64,000 nt of DNA from Sphingomonas sp. IBVSS2 (GCF_002127225.1 NZ_NFUR01000003.1:62001-126000); one strand, 5' to 3'; shown: positions 1 through 8,336, counted from the first letter of the stretch. Notes: generated by a model not told the origin, from the letters alone. Numbers and translations are program-made.

Positions 1-248
1 AGCCGTTCGAGAAAGCTCCCGACAGCGCTGTCATCCTTCCGGTCGGCCGGCACGAAATGGTCGAGCGCCTCGCGGGCGAATGCACGGAAGCCGGTATCGT
101 CGTAATCCGAACGTGCGGTGCCGGTGATGGTCAGCCCTTCGGGCAGCAATCCGTCGGCGTGAAGACCATAAAGGGAGGGGAGCAGCATCCGCTGGGAAAG
201 GTCGCCGGTGGCACCGAACAAAAGCAATTTGCCCGCGGGCTGTCGCAT
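1..248 (-). CDS. zwf: Glucose-6-phosphate 1-dehydrogenase, N-terminal part
   Basis: This gene runs off the left edge, so only the first 82 residues are visible. They start MRQPAGKLLLFGATGDLSQR, followed by MLLPSLYGLH, which is the Rossmann NADP-binding start of glucose-6-phosphate dehydrogenase (family pattern GATGDL..R.LLPALY). The enzyme oxidises glucose-6-phosphate to 6-phosphogluconolactone in the cytoplasm, feeding the Entner-Doudoroff and pentose phosphate routes. The ATG is preceded on the minus strand by AGAGAGG at good spacing. The family is usually about 480-500 residues, so roughly 400 residues lie outside the window. Other oxidoreductases share the Rossmann fold, but the GATGDL motif is specific enough for a confident call. 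Confidence 0.88.
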   Translation of the reverse strand, partial: MRQPAGKLLLFGATGDLSQRMLLPSLYGLHADGLLPEGLTITGTARSDYDDTGFRAFAREALDHFVPADRKDDSAVGSFLER

Positions 249-444
249 GGATCGCCTCTCTGTGGTCGTTTCGAGCCCGCGAGACACCAATGGGGCGCAA
301 AGATCAAGGGCAGGTGGCCGGTCCCAGATAAGGTAACCGGTGGCAACGACAAGCCTGAGAGGAGGTTTGTTCGAGCGACGACGCTACGGAAAGACAGATT
401 TGTCCGCGCAGAGGCATCGCATGCCTGGTCGATGCCGGCCCATT

Positions 445-521
445 CGTCATCCCGGCGAAAGCCGGGATCTCATGCTGTGGCGCGATACTGCCCCGGATCC
501 CGGCTTTCGCCGGGGTGACGG
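445..521. repeat. REP-like palindromic element, copy 1
   Basis: Two inverted arms, CGTCATCCCGGCGAAAGCCG and its reverse complement (one base changed, GGGGTGACGG), flank a spacer of about 24 bases. Each arm is itself a hairpin, CCCGGC-GAAA-GCCGGG, so a transcript would form two adjacent GNRA-capped stems. Near-identical copies lie at 38369-38449 and 50272-50352. The arms are conserved and the spacers differ between copies, as in bacterial REP/BIME elements. No transposase is nearby. Confidence 0.9.
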
Positions 522-574
522 CTTCGGCGAGAATATCTCCGCGCTCTGTTTCTTCGTCGCGTCGTAGCGCGACC

Positions 575-606
575 AAAAGAAAGGGCCGGGCATCACGCCC
601 GGCCTT
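575..606 (-). terminator. Terminator after argC
   Basis: On the minus strand, GGCCGGGC and GCCCGGCC form an 8-bp stem followed by CTTTCTTTT. It lies about 30 bases past the argC stop codon and fits a rho-independent terminator. Confidence 0.75.
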
Positions 607-637
607 CCCAGCCTCCTCACGCCTCAGCGTGCGAGAA

Positions 638-1579
638 TCAGAACACCAGCCCCGCGGTCTGGTCGAACCCCGCCATGATGTTGAGATTCTGCACCGCGGC
701 GCCGGCTGCGCCCTTGCCCAGATTGTCGAGCGTCGCCACCAGCCGGGCCTGGCCGGTTTCGGGATTGCCGAAGACCCGCAGCGAAAGCCGGTCGGTCCCC
801 GCGTCTTCCTCGATCCGCACCGTCGCCACGTCGCCGGGCAGCACGCGCACGATCGGCGAATCCTTGTACGCCTCGCGCAGCGCGTTCTCGATGGCGTCCA
901 GCGACGGCCGGCGCGTGAATGCCTGCAGGGGCAGGGGGACTTCGACGAGCATGCCGCGATAGGTCCGCGCCACCGCCGGCTGGAAGATCGGCGGGTGCAC
1001 GATGCGGGCGTGCTTGGTCATCTCCGGCACATGCTTGTGCGCGAGGTTGAGGCCATAATTGCGGAACGCGGTGTCGGTATGGCCCGGCGCGCCCGCATCC
1101 TCGAATTCGGCGATCATCGACTTGCCGCCGCCCGAATAGCCCGAGACCGCGTTGACGGTCAGCGGATGGTCGTGCGGCACCAGGCCGGCACGGATCAACG
1201 GGCGAACCAGCGCGAGGAAGCCGGTTGGGTAGCAGCCGGGATTGGAGACGCGCGCCGCCTCGGCGATCTGGGCGGCCTGGCCGGGCTCAAGCTCGGGAAA
1301 GCCATAGGACCAGCCATCGGCGACGCGGTGCGCGCTCGAGGCGTCGATCACGCGGACCTTGGCGGCCCGGATCATCTCGACCGCATCGCGCGCGGCATCG
1401 TCGGGCAGACAGAGGATCACGAAGTCCGCCGAATTGAGCGCGTCCTCGCGCTTCGCGGCGTCCTTGCGGTCCTTGTCGCTCAGGATGATCTGCTCGATCC
1501 CGTCGCGGCCGTCCAGCCGCTCGCGGATCTCCAGGCCCGTGGTGCCCACGGCGCCGTCGATGAAGACGCGAATCGTCAT
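638..1579 (-). CDS. argC: N-acetyl-gamma-glutamyl-phosphate reductase
   Basis: ArgC reduces N-acetyl-glutamyl-phosphate to the semialdehyde using NADPH, the third step of arginine synthesis. The 313-residue protein has the dinucleotide-binding start FIDGAVGTTG (residues 7-16) and the catalytic cysteine in SNPGCYPTG (Cys116). Its length matches the short ArgC family found in many alphaproteobacteria rather than the longer (about 350-residue) enterobacterial form. The start ATG overlaps the stop of the upstream SH3-domain gene by four bases (ATGA), suggesting translational coupling. No other arginine gene is visible nearby, so the pathway is dispersed in this genome. Confidence 0.95.
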   Translation of the reverse strand: MTIRVFIDGAVGTTGLEIRERLDGRDGIEQIILSDKDRKDAAKREDALNSADFVILCLPDDAARDAVEMIRAAKVRVIDASSAHRVADGWSYGFPELEPGQAAQIAEAARVSNPGCYPTGFLALVRPLIRAGLVPHDHPLTVNAVSGYSGGGKSMIAEFEDAGAPGHTDTAFRNYGLNLAHKHVPEMTKHARIVHPPIFQPAVARTYRGMLVEVPLPLQAFTRRPSLDAIENALREAYKDSPIVRVLPGDVATVRIEEDAGTDRLSLRVFGNPETGQARLVATLDNLGKGAAGAAVQNLNIMAGFDQTAGLVF

Positions 1580-1956
1580 GCTGCCGGGCGCTCCAGCATC
1601 GCGGCGGGCACATAGCCGACCAGCTTGTGCCCGGGCGCGACGCCCCAGGCATGATCGCCGGCGAATTCGAGCACTTCGAACGAATCCCCTGCCGAAAGCT
1701 GGGCGAGGGTCTCCGAATCGGGCTTGGGGCCGGCATGGAGCGATATGGACGTGGTGATGATGCGGGGCATAGGCGCCGCATAATGGGGTGCGAACACCCG
1801 ATCCGCCAGACGTACGTCTGCCAGGTCACGACGAACGGCATCGACCCTGGGATCGATGGGAACCGAACGGCCCTTCAGCGAGAAACGCTTACGCGCTGGC
1901 CCTGCGGGCGACTGGCTCGATGTGCTGGCCAGTGAGGAAATGCCCGAATTCTGCAA
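1576..1956 (-). CDS. Small SH3-domain protein, resembles the N-terminus of NlpC/P60 (C40) peptidases
   Basis: Residues about 35-60 (DPRVDAVRRDLADVRLADRV) and 70-122 (SISLHAGPKPDSETLAQLSA, then a HAWG and LVGYV core) look like the N-terminal SH3 region of sphingomonad C40-family cell-wall peptidases. The protein stops at about 126 residues, exactly where the NlpC/P60 catalytic domain would be expected to follow. No cysteine/histidine catalytic block is present. The ATG used overlaps the 3' end of the marR gene; conserved sequence begins only around residue 33, so the true start could be later, although no good ATG or GTG is seen there. It is coupled to argC by an ATGA overlap. Function is unknown; binding to cell-wall peptides is only an inference. 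Confidence 0.6.
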   Translation of the reverse strand: MQNSGISSLASTSSQSPAGPARKRFSLKGRSVPIDPRVDAVRRDLADVRLADRVFAPHYAAPMPRIITTSISLHAGPKPDSETLAQLSAGDSFEVLEFAGDHAWGVAPGHKLVGYVPAAMLERPAA

Positions 1957-2239
1957 GAAACTCTGCCCCTTCCGCGGTCTTTGCGACGAAGATGTTCCGC
2001 TTGTCGGTATCGTCGCGTTGACGGCGCAGATAGCCGAGCGTGCCCAGACGATTCAAGGCACGCGTGACAACGGGCTTCGAGACGTTCAAAGCCCGGGCCA
2101 ATCCGCGCACGGTATGGGGGCCGGGATCGAGATAGACGAGCATCAGCAGCGCCATTTGCCGATTGGTCAGATCCGGTTCGCCCGATCGCACATAGTCGAC
2201 AAGCGTGTTCTTCCACGAAGAAAGCGAGCTGTCGGTCAT
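1889..2239 (-). CDS. MarR-family transcriptional regulator
   Basis: This 116-residue protein has a winged-helix pattern: a recognition region TVRGLARALNVSKPVVTRAL (residues about 43-62) and a wing with RRQRDDTDKRN. MarR proteins are dimeric DNA-binding regulators, often relieved by small ligands. I chose the start at MTDSSLSSWK because the DNA upstream of it encodes a sequence unlike the family. It is short for MarR (usually 130-160), with a reduced C-terminal dimerisation helix. It is the first gene of a minus-strand run leading to the SH3 gene and argC, and its 3' end overlaps the next gene's annotated start. The ligand and targets are not evident. Confidence 0.8.
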   Translation of the reverse strand: MTDSSLSSWKNTLVDYVRSGEPDLTNRQMALLMLVYLDPGPHTVRGLARALNVSKPVVTRALNRLGTLGYLRRQRDDTDKRNIFVAKTAEGAEFLAEFGHFLTGQHIEPVARRASA

Positions 2240-2445
2240 TGCGTTCACGGCATCTACTCTGTTGTTACGCCCCCGGGTACGCCGGGGCCGAAGCTCATAA
2301 CGCGCGTGAACCGATCCGGTTTCAGTCCGGATGCGAAATGTTACAGCTTTGTTGAGCCCCTGCGGCGAGTAGGGGCCTGCCAACGGTTGATCGGAGCGGG
2401 CGGCTCCCCTATGTGCCGCCTTTCTTCAAGAGGTCCGCGCATTTC

Positions 2446-2838
2446 ATGTTCACCTTCCTGCTCATCGTCCAGGCCTTCATCGCCGCGGGTCTCGTCGGCG
2501 TGATCCTCCTGCAGAAGTCGGAGGGCGGCGGCCTCACCTCGAGCGGCAGCCCCTCGGGCCTGATGTCGGCGCGCAGCGCGGCGGACTTCCTGACGCGCAC
2601 CACCGCGATCCTCGCCACCGCGTTCATCGCCATGTCGATCCTGCTCGCCTTCCTGGCCGCGAATCGCCACGGCGCGACGATCGACGCCTCGCTCCAGCGT
2701 GCCGCACCGGCCGCGGCGCCGCAGGCGGTGCCGACCACGGCCCCTCCGGGCGGCGCGGCGCCCTTCGCTCCGGGCAACTCGACCGCGCCGGCGGCGCCGG
2801 CCGGGCAGGGCAACAGCGCGGTCCCGCTGGCCCAATAA
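2446..2838 (+). CDS. secG: Protein-export membrane protein SecG
   Basis: SecG is the small accessory subunit of the SecYEG translocon and assists protein export across the inner membrane. The 130-residue protein starts MFTFLLIVQAFIAAGLVGVI (first membrane segment), continues with the family motif LLQKSEGGGL, and has a second membrane segment near residues 55-75 (TTAILATAFIAMSILLAFL). The tail is Ala/Pro/Gly-rich and low in complexity, as is common in alphaproteobacterial SecG. An upstream GTG in frame at 2413 would add 11 residues, but AAGAGG sits ahead of the ATG chosen here. It lies just before pyrG, a neighbour order seen in other alphaproteobacteria. Confidence 0.92.
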   Translation: MFTFLLIVQAFIAAGLVGVILLQKSEGGGLTSSGSPSGLMSARSAADFLTRTTAILATAFIAMSILLAFLAANRHGATIDASLQRAAPAAAPQAVPTTAPPGGAAPFAPGNSTAPAAPAGQGNSAVPLAQ

Positions 2839-2945
2839 GCTTCGCCGGCCCCGGCGCGTCCGGGGCCTGTCCACAAAAAATCTGCGCACCGGCGTGAGTC
2901 GCACGCTTGCCGGTGCGCGCCCATTCACGTTAGGCGTTTTCTCCC

Positions 2946-4580
2946 ATGGCGCGGTATATCTTCATCACCGGCGGCGTGGTCTCCTCGCTAGGCAAGGGTC
3001 TCATGGCGGCGAGCCTCGCGGCGCTGCTGCAGGCGCGTGGCTATCGGGTCCGCATCCGCAAGTTCGATCCCTATCTCAACGTCGATCCCGGCACGATGTC
3101 GCCCCACCAGCATGGTGAGGTGTACGTGACCGACGACGGGGCGGAGACCGATCTCGACCTGGGGCATTACGAGCGCTTCACCGGCGTCGCCTCGCGCCAG
3201 TCGGACAACATCACCTCGGGCCGGATCTACAAGACGATCATCGAGCGCGAGCGCCGCGGCGACTATCTGGGCGCCACCGTCCAGGTGATCCCGCACGTCA
3301 CCGACGCGATCAAGGCCTTCGCTCAGGAGGATACCGAGGATCTCGATTTCGTGCTGTGCGAGATCGGCGGCACGGTGGGCGACATCGAGTCGCTGCCCTT
3401 TGTCGAGGCGATCCGCCAGCTGCGCAACGATCTCGGCCGCAACCAGTCGGTCAGCGTCCACCTGACGCTGGTGCCCTATATCGCCGCCGCCGGCGAGCTG
3501 AAGACCAAGCCGACCCAGCACAGCGTGCGCGAGCTCGCCTCGCTCGGCGTCCATGCCGACGTCATCGTCTGCCGCAGCGAGAAGCCGCTGCCGGCGAGCG
3601 ACCGCGCCAAGATCGCGCTGTTCTGCAACGTGCCTGCCTCGTCGGTCATTCCCGCGCTCGATGCGAAGACGATCTACGGCGTGCCGCTTCAATATCATGC
3701 CGAGGGGCTCGACGTCGAAGTGCTCAAGGCCTTCGGCATCGACGTCGCCGGCTCGCCGGATCTCGGCCGCTGGGAAGAGATCGTCGACCGCGTGCTCAAT
3801 CCCGAGGGAGAAGTCACGATCGGCGTGGTGGGCAAGTATATGGGCGTGCCCGACGCCTACAAGTCGCTCACCGAGGCGCTCACCCATGGCGGCATCGCCA
3901 ACCGGGTGAAGGTCAACATCCGCTGGCTGGACGCCGAATTGTTCGAGCATGACAATGAGGAAGAGATCACCGCGGCGCTCGAGCCGCTGCACGGCATCCT
4001 CGTCCCCGGCGGCTTCGGCGAGCGCGGCAGCGAGGGCAAGATCGCCGGCGTCCGCTTCGCGCGCGAGCGCAACGTGCCGTTCTTCGGCATCTGCCTGGGC
4101 ATGCAGATGGCCTGTATCGAGGGTGCCCGTGCCGGCGGCGTCGCCGACGCCTCCACCACCGAGTTCGGCCCGACCGAGCAGCCTGTGGTCGGCATGATCA
4201 CCGAGTGGATGACCACGGAAGGCCTGCAGAAGCGCGAGGAGGGCGGCGATCTGGGCGGCACGATGCGCCTGGGCGCCTATCCCGCGAAGCTCGGTGGCAA
4301 TTCGGTGGTCGCCTCGATCTACGGAGCGGAGGAGATCAGCGAGCGCCACCGACACCGCTACGAAGTCAACACCGCCTACAAGCCGGTGCTCGAGCGCGGC
4401 GGGCTCGTCTTCTCGGGCATGTCGCCGGACGGCTCGCTGCCCGAGATCGTCGAGCGGCCGGACCATCCCTGGTTCGTCGGCGTGCAGTTCCACCCGGAAC
4501 TCAAGTCCAAGCCCTTCGATCCGCATCCCCTGTTCGCCAGCTTCATCCAGGCGGCCGTGCGGCAGAGCCGGCTGGTCTGA
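2946..4580 (+). CDS. pyrG: CTP synthase
   Basis: CTP synthase aminates UTP to CTP using ATP and glutamine. The 544-residue protein is full length for the family. It begins [19 protein letters not shown], the conserved synthetase start, and carries the substrate segment [20 protein letters not shown]. The glutamine amidotransferase half has the nucleophile motif GICLGMQMA (cysteine about residue 383) and the FHPE motif near residue 515 that completes the Cys-His-Glu triad. It is followed by a strong terminator, so it ends the secG-pyrG unit. Confidence 0.98.
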   Translation: MARYIFITGGVVSSLGKGLMAASLAALLQARGYRVRIRKFDPYLNVDPGTMSPHQHGEVYVTDDGAETDLDLGHYERFTGVASRQSDNITSGRIYKTIIERERRGDYLGATVQVIPHVTDAIKAFAQEDTEDLDFVLCEIGGTVGDIESLPFVEAIRQLRNDLGRNQSVSVHLTLVPYIAAAGELKTKPTQHSVRELASLGVHADVIVCRSEKPLPASDRAKIALFCNVPASSVIPALDAKTIYGVPLQYHAEGLDVEVLKAFGIDVAGSPDLGRWEEIVDRVLNPEGEVTIGVVGKYMGVPDAYKSLTEALTHGGIANRVKVNIRWLDAELFEHDNEEEITAALEPLHGILVPGGFGERGSEGKIAGVRFARERNVPFFGICLGMQMACIEGARAGGVADASTTEFGPTEQPVVGMITEWMTTEGLQKREEGGDLGGTMRLGAYPAKLGGNSVVASIYGAEEISERHRHRYEVNTAYKPVLERGGLVFSGMSPDGSLPEIVERPDHPWFVGVQFHPELKSKPFDPHPLFASFIQAAVRQSRLV

Positions 4581-4601
4581 TCCCGATTTCCTCGTGATGC
4601 G

Positions 4602-4631
4602 AAAGGCCGGGCCGGGTGCCCGGCCTTTTTT
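4602..4631 (+). terminator. Terminator after pyrG
   Basis: AAAGGCCGGGC pairs with GCCCGGCCTTT, and the stem runs into a TTTTTT tract. It lies about 20 bases past the pyrG stop codon and is a textbook rho-independent terminator. Confidence 0.9.
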
Positions 4632-4670
4632 GTTCGTGCATGGCGCTGCGACGCGATGAAGAAGACCTTG

Positions 4671-4776
4671 TTCACGCGGAGGCGCGAAGATGCGGCAGGA
4701 ATCACCCGGGCTCCGATGTGAAGGGCGCCGTTGGCGCCGCGCGAGGCATCTTCGCGCCTCCGCGTCTCCGCGTGAA
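4671..4776. repeat. Long imperfect inverted repeat
   Basis: The left arm TTCACGCGGAGGCGCGAAGA-TGC (4671-4693) is matched by its reverse complement at 4746-4776, which carries an 8-base insertion (a local CTCCGCG duplication). The spacer is about 50 bases. It is unrelated in sequence to the REP-like element, but both are accompanied by a shared GCGCTACGACG-type motif (4785-4803 and about 549-573). It probably belongs to a second small dispersed repeat family; only this copy is seen here. Confidence 0.75.
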
Positions 4777-4860
4777 CCACTTTGCCCCTTCGTCGTAGCG
4801 CGAACCCACATTGCCCATCGCCAACCCCACAGGCTAACAGCCCCATAGGGGGCACGCCGC

Positions 4861-5424
4861 ATGTCGGATTTCGAGTTCATCTTCGCGCTGTTCGGCCTGT
4901 TGCTCGGGCTTTCGCTTGCCGAGGTGCTGGGCGGCCTGGCCCGGGCGATCGAGGCGCGTCTTCGCCCCGGCTCGGCCATCCGCATCGGCTGGCTGACTCC
5001 GCTGCTCGGCGCCTTTGTGATGCTCGACCTGCTGTCCTTCTGGCAGGCGGCCTGGACGGTGCGCGACGTCGTCGGCGTCTCGGGCAAGTCGCTGATGGCG
5101 ATCACCGTCTTCGCCAGCGCCTATTATCTGGCGGCCCATCTCGTCTTCCCGCGCGACATCGAGGGCCAGCCCGATTTCGACGCGCATTTCTTCCGCGTCC
5201 GCCGCATCGTCATCGGCGTGATGTTCGGCCTGCTGCTCTGCCAGCTCGCCTGGTACGCCAGCCTTCCGACGCTCGCGCCGCACTTGCTGCGGCCATTGTC
5301 GCTCGGCCTCACCGCGATCCTGGCGCTGCTGATGGCCGCCGCGATGTTCGTCCGCGGCGCGCGCTGGGCGCGGCTGGTCATGCTGGCCCTCGTCGCGCGG
5401 TACATCCTGGTCTACCTGCTCTAG
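4861..5424 (+). CDS. Multi-pass membrane protein of unknown function
   Basis: I do not recognise a named family. The 187-residue protein is very hydrophobic, with about five likely membrane segments (near residues 5-25, 42-62, 80-95, 118-138 and 145-185). A conserved-looking N-terminus, SDFEFIFALFGLLLGLSLAE, resembles small integral membrane proteins common in sphingomonads and caulobacters. It follows the pyrG terminator and the long inverted repeat, so it probably has its own promoter. No enzymatic motif or cysteine pair is visible. Confidence 0.75.
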   Translation: MSDFEFIFALFGLLLGLSLAEVLGGLARAIEARLRPGSAIRIGWLTPLLGAFVMLDLLSFWQAAWTVRDVVGVSGKSLMAITVFASAYYLAAHLVFPRDIEGQPDFDAHFFRVRRIVIGVMFGLLLCQLAWYASLPTLAPHLLRPLSLGLTAILALLMAAAMFVRGARWARLVMLALVARYILVYLL

Positions 5425-5532
5425 CTTCCCGCTGTCGGGACCATGGCGGCGCGGATGCTCCGCGCCCCGAAATCGGCATCCCGCGCCGAAACCCCCTCCA
5501 AATCCGAGCCCGCATCGACTAGCGAGCGGCGC

Positions 5533-6168
5533 ATGCGTATCCTGTTCGCCGTCCTCGCCCCGTTCCTCGTCGCCGCCGCCGCGCCGCAAGCGCCCGCCAC
5601 CGTCCGCGTCCGCATCGTCACTTCGGCGGGCAACATCACGCTCGCGCTCGATGCGAAGCGCGCGCCGAAGACCGTCGCCAACTTCATGGCCTATGTCGAC
5701 GACGGCCGGCTCGACGGCACGCAATTCTATCGCTCGGCCCGGCGCAAGGGCGCACCTGGCCAGGGCTTCGTCCAGGGCGGCATCGGCACCGATGCGCGCC
5801 GCATGCTGCCCTCCGTCCTGCTCGAGCCGACCAGCCAGACCGGCATTCGCCACCTCGATGCCACTGTCTCGATGGCGCATGGGCCCAATCCCGATGGCGC
5901 CAATTGCAACTTCTCGATCATGGTCGGGCCGAATCCCGGCCTCGATGCGCGCGGCGCCTATCGCGGCTTCGCGGCGTTCGGAAAGGTGATCTCCGGCATG
6001 GACGTGGTGAAGCGCATCCTCGCGCTCCCAACCGGCGGCGGCCGCGATGCGATGAAGGACCAGATGATCCTCCAGCCGGTCAGGATCCTGCGCGTCGAGC
6101 GGATAGACGGTGCCGCCCGGCCGACCGGCTATGTCAAACCCTGGCTGATCGGGCCCGCATCGCGGTAA
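5533..6168 (+). CDS. Periplasmic cyclophilin-type peptidyl-prolyl isomerase
   Basis: The 211-residue protein starts MRILFAVLAPFLVAAAAPQA, a signal peptide, followed by a cyclophilin domain. The family blocks are visible: TSAGNITLALDAKRAPKTVA, FYR (catalytic arginine), GFVQGG, and AFGKVISGMDVV near the end of the domain. It would catalyse cis/trans isomerisation of prolyl bonds in exported proteins. An in-frame ATG 90 bases upstream gives a charged leader unlike a signal peptide, so I prefer the later start. A short Gly-Arg insertion and a C-terminal extension (VKPWLIGPASR) are typical of sphingomonad homologues. Confidence 0.87.
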   Translation: MRILFAVLAPFLVAAAAPQAPATVRVRIVTSAGNITLALDAKRAPKTVANFMAYVDDGRLDGTQFYRSARRKGAPGQGFVQGGIGTDARRMLPSVLLEPTSQTGIRHLDATVSMAHGPNPDGANCNFSIMVGPNPGLDARGAYRGFAAFGKVISGMDVVKRILALPTGGGRDAMKDQMILQPVRILRVERIDGAARPTGYVKPWLIGPASR

Positions 6169-6371
6169 TTTCCCGTACCGGGGAAGTCCGGGCTCGCGCC
6201 TGGACACAAACCGGCAAAATATATTCCCCCGATTTGGTTCGATTGGTCCGGCCCTCTCCTATGACGAGGATTGGGATTAGATCGAAAACGCCCTCCGCTC
6301 GCAGGCTTCTCGCGTCTGGCCCGAAAAATAGTTTCGGATGCCGGCCCCCCGGTCCGGCAGGGAGGGAATTG

Positions 6372-8228
6372 ATGAATATTCAGGATATGCCGATACCGCG
6401 GAAGCTCGCGGCGGCCTTCGTCACGCTGGTCTGCATCTTCGCCGGTATCGGCTGGCTGCTCTTCTCGAGCCTGCAGACCGTCGGCACCGCCTCCGAGGAC
6501 AAGGAGCGCGCGTTCGACGTCACTGCCAGCGCCGACCAGATCATGACGCAGGTCCTAGAGGAGCAGAGCGCCGTCCGCGCCTATGTCATCCTGCGGAACC
6601 CGGATTTCCTGGCCACCTACAAGGACGCCCGCAAGAAGATCGACGAGGCCGCCGACGCTTTCCGGCGCGACACCAAGCTGCCCGAGCAGCGGGCGCGGCT
6701 CGATAAGCTGATGAACGCGGTCCGCGAGCTCGACGGCAGGCTCGACAACATGATCGCGCTCGCCCGCAACCCGGCGACCCAGGCCGAGGCGCAGCAGCTC
6801 GCCGGCGTCAAGCAGCTCGGCGCGATCCGCGAAGTGATGGGCGAGATCAGCCAGATCCAGGCGGAGCGCGTGGCCTCGACCAAGAAGGTGGAAGCCGAGG
6901 CCCGCGCCGGCGCGGTCGCCGCGCTCACCTTCGGCGGCGCGTTCGGCATCGCCATTGCGGTGCTGCTCGGCTGGCTGCTCACCCGGATGATCGCGCGGCC
7001 GATCAAGGGGATGACCACGCTGATGGGCCGGCTGGCCGGCGGCGAGAACACGATCGAGGTGCCGGGCACCGAGCGCAAGGACGAAGTGGGCGGCATGGCC
7101 AAGGCGGTGCTGGTCTTCCGCGACGCCGCGGTCGCCAAGGAAAAGGCCGATGCGGCGAAGCTGGTCGCCGAGGCCGAGCAGAAGCACGTCGTCACCGAGC
7201 TCACCACGGGGCTGGACAATCTGGCGAAGGGCGACCTCACGACGGAGATCTCGAGCAATTTCGCGCCCGAATACGGCGCGCTCAAGACCAATTTCAACTC
7301 GGCGCTCAATGCGCTGCGCACCTTGATCGGTGCGGTCGTCGAGGGAGCGGCGAGCATCCGCACGGGCTCGGGCGAGATCGCCCAGGCCTCCGAGGACCTG
7401 GCCCGCCGCACCGAGAGCAATGCCGCGTCGCTCGAAGAGACTTCGGCCGCGATCAGCCAGATGGACGATCGGCTCAAGGCGACGGCCAAGGCGGCGGGCA
7501 GCACGCTCTCGCGCGCCAATCAGGCGATCGCGACGGTTGGCGACGGCCGTTCGGTCGCGGACGACGCCGTCCAGGCGATGACGCGCGTGTCGGAAAGCGC
7601 CAAGGGCATCGATTCGGTGATCGAGGGGCTCGACAAGATCGCTTTCCAGACGCGGGTGCTCGCGATGAACGCAGCGGTGGAAGCGGGCCGCGCGGGAGAG
7701 GCGGGCCGCGGCTTCGCGGTGGTCGCCGATCTCGTCTCCGCGCTCGCGATGCGCGCCGAGGAGGAGGCCGGCCGCGCCCGCGACCAGCTGACCGCGACGC
7801 AGGCGGACATCGTCGATGCCGTGGCGATGGTCCAGAAGGTGGACGGCGCGCTGGTCGCCATTTCGGGCGACGTCGACGAAGTGCACGACCTGCTTGCCAA
7901 CATCGCCGCCGACAACGAGGCACAGTCCTCGGCGGTCACCCAGATCGCCGTGGCGATCGGCACGATGGACCAGGCGACCCAGCAGAACGCCGCGATGGTC
8001 GAGGAGACTTCGGCCGCCTCGCGTAACCTGAGTTCGGAGGTCCAGCTGCTCTCGGAACAGGCTTCGGCATTCAACATCGGCGCGGGGCAGGCGCCGGCAC
8101 GTCGGCCGGCACCCGCCGCGAGCGACATTCGCGAGAAGGTCGCGCCCGGCTATGTGTCGCCGGTCAAGCCGCTGCCGGCTGCCGCCGTCTCCGCGCTCAC
8201 CCGCGCCGACGACTGGGCGTCGTTCTGA
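6372..8228 (+). CDS. Methyl-accepting chemotaxis protein with a CheR-tether-like tail
   Basis: This 618-residue chemoreceptor has a membrane segment near residues 10-32, a helical four-helix-bundle-like sensor, a second membrane segment near 180-208 (FGGAFGIAIAVLLGWLL), a HAMP domain, a second HAMP-like block (LDNLAKGDLTTEISSNF), and a signalling hairpin with VLAMNAAVEAGRAGEAGRGF. It would sense a ligand and control CheA. The last five residues are DWASF, matching the x-aromatic-x-x-aromatic pentapeptide that tethers CheR and CheB in enterobacterial receptors. The hairpin tip has FAVVADLVSALA where the family usually has an EVR motif. A good GGAGGG precedes the start. No che genes are nearby. 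The ligand is unknown. Confidence 0.92.
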   Translation: MNIQDMPIPRKLAAAFVTLVCIFAGIGWLLFSSLQTVGTASEDKERAFDVTASADQIMTQVLEEQSAVRAYVILRNPDFLATYKDARKKIDEAADAFRRDTKLPEQRARLDKLMNAVRELDGRLDNMIALARNPATQAEAQQLAGVKQLGAIREVMGEISQIQAERVASTKKVEAEARAGAVAALTFGGAFGIAIAVLLGWLLTRMIARPIKGMTTLMGRLAGGENTIEVPGTERKDEVGGMAKAVLVFRDAAVAKEKADAAKLVAEAEQKHVVTELTTGLDNLAKGDLTTEISSNFAPEYGALKTNFNSALNALRTLIGAVVEGAASIRTGSGEIAQASEDLARRTESNAASLEETSAAISQMDDRLKATAKAAGSTLSRANQAIATVGDGRSVADDAVQAMTRVSESAKGIDSVIEGLDKIAFQTRVLAMNAAVEAGRAGEAGRGFAVVADLVSALAMRAEEEAGRARDQLTATQADIVDAVAMVQKVDGALVAISGDVDEVHDLLANIAADNEAQSSAVTQIAVAIGTMDQATQQNAAMVEETSAASRNLSSEVQLLSEQASAFNIGAGQAPARRPAPAASDIREKVAPGYVSPVKPLPAAAVSALTRADDWASF

Positions 8229-8303
8229 AAATTCATATAAGAAAAGTGATTTGAAATTTGAAAAACAGGGTGCGACGCGCTATATTGCAAGTGCGAGCAT
8301 TGG

Positions 8304-8336
8304 AGAGGGGAGGGCGAAAGCTCTCCCCTCTTTTTT
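8304..8336 (+). terminator. Terminator after the first chemoreceptor gene
   Basis: AGAGGGGAG and CTCCCCTCT form a perfect 9-bp stem with a GGCGAAAGCT loop, followed by TTTTTT. Confidence 0.92.

Larger units (their letters stand above)
249..637. other. Intergenic region between zwf and argC
   Basis: I see no credible gene in this 389-base stretch. It holds the 5' leader of the zwf-like gene, a palindromic repeat element (445-521), a short GC-rich motif (about 549-573, TTCTTCGTCGCGTCGTAGCG) that recurs in part near 4640 and 4785, and the terminator of argC at its right end. Confidence 0.7.

Noticed and set aside
57..518. Plus-strand open frame over the zwf start and the first repeat
   Set aside because: It runs across the zwf coding strand and the palindrome, with no family resemblance; a shadow.
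2871..2879. CTGTCCACA before pyrG as a DnaA box
   Set aside because: A single 7/9 match with no partner; expected by chance in 64 kb.
2988..5105. Long open frame (about 700 codons) antisense to pyrG, and a similar one antisense to the mutase (50752-52866)
   Set aside because: High-GC genes leave long open frames on the opposite strand. The translations are rich in Arg, His and Asp, lack family motifs, and the sense-strand genes are certain.
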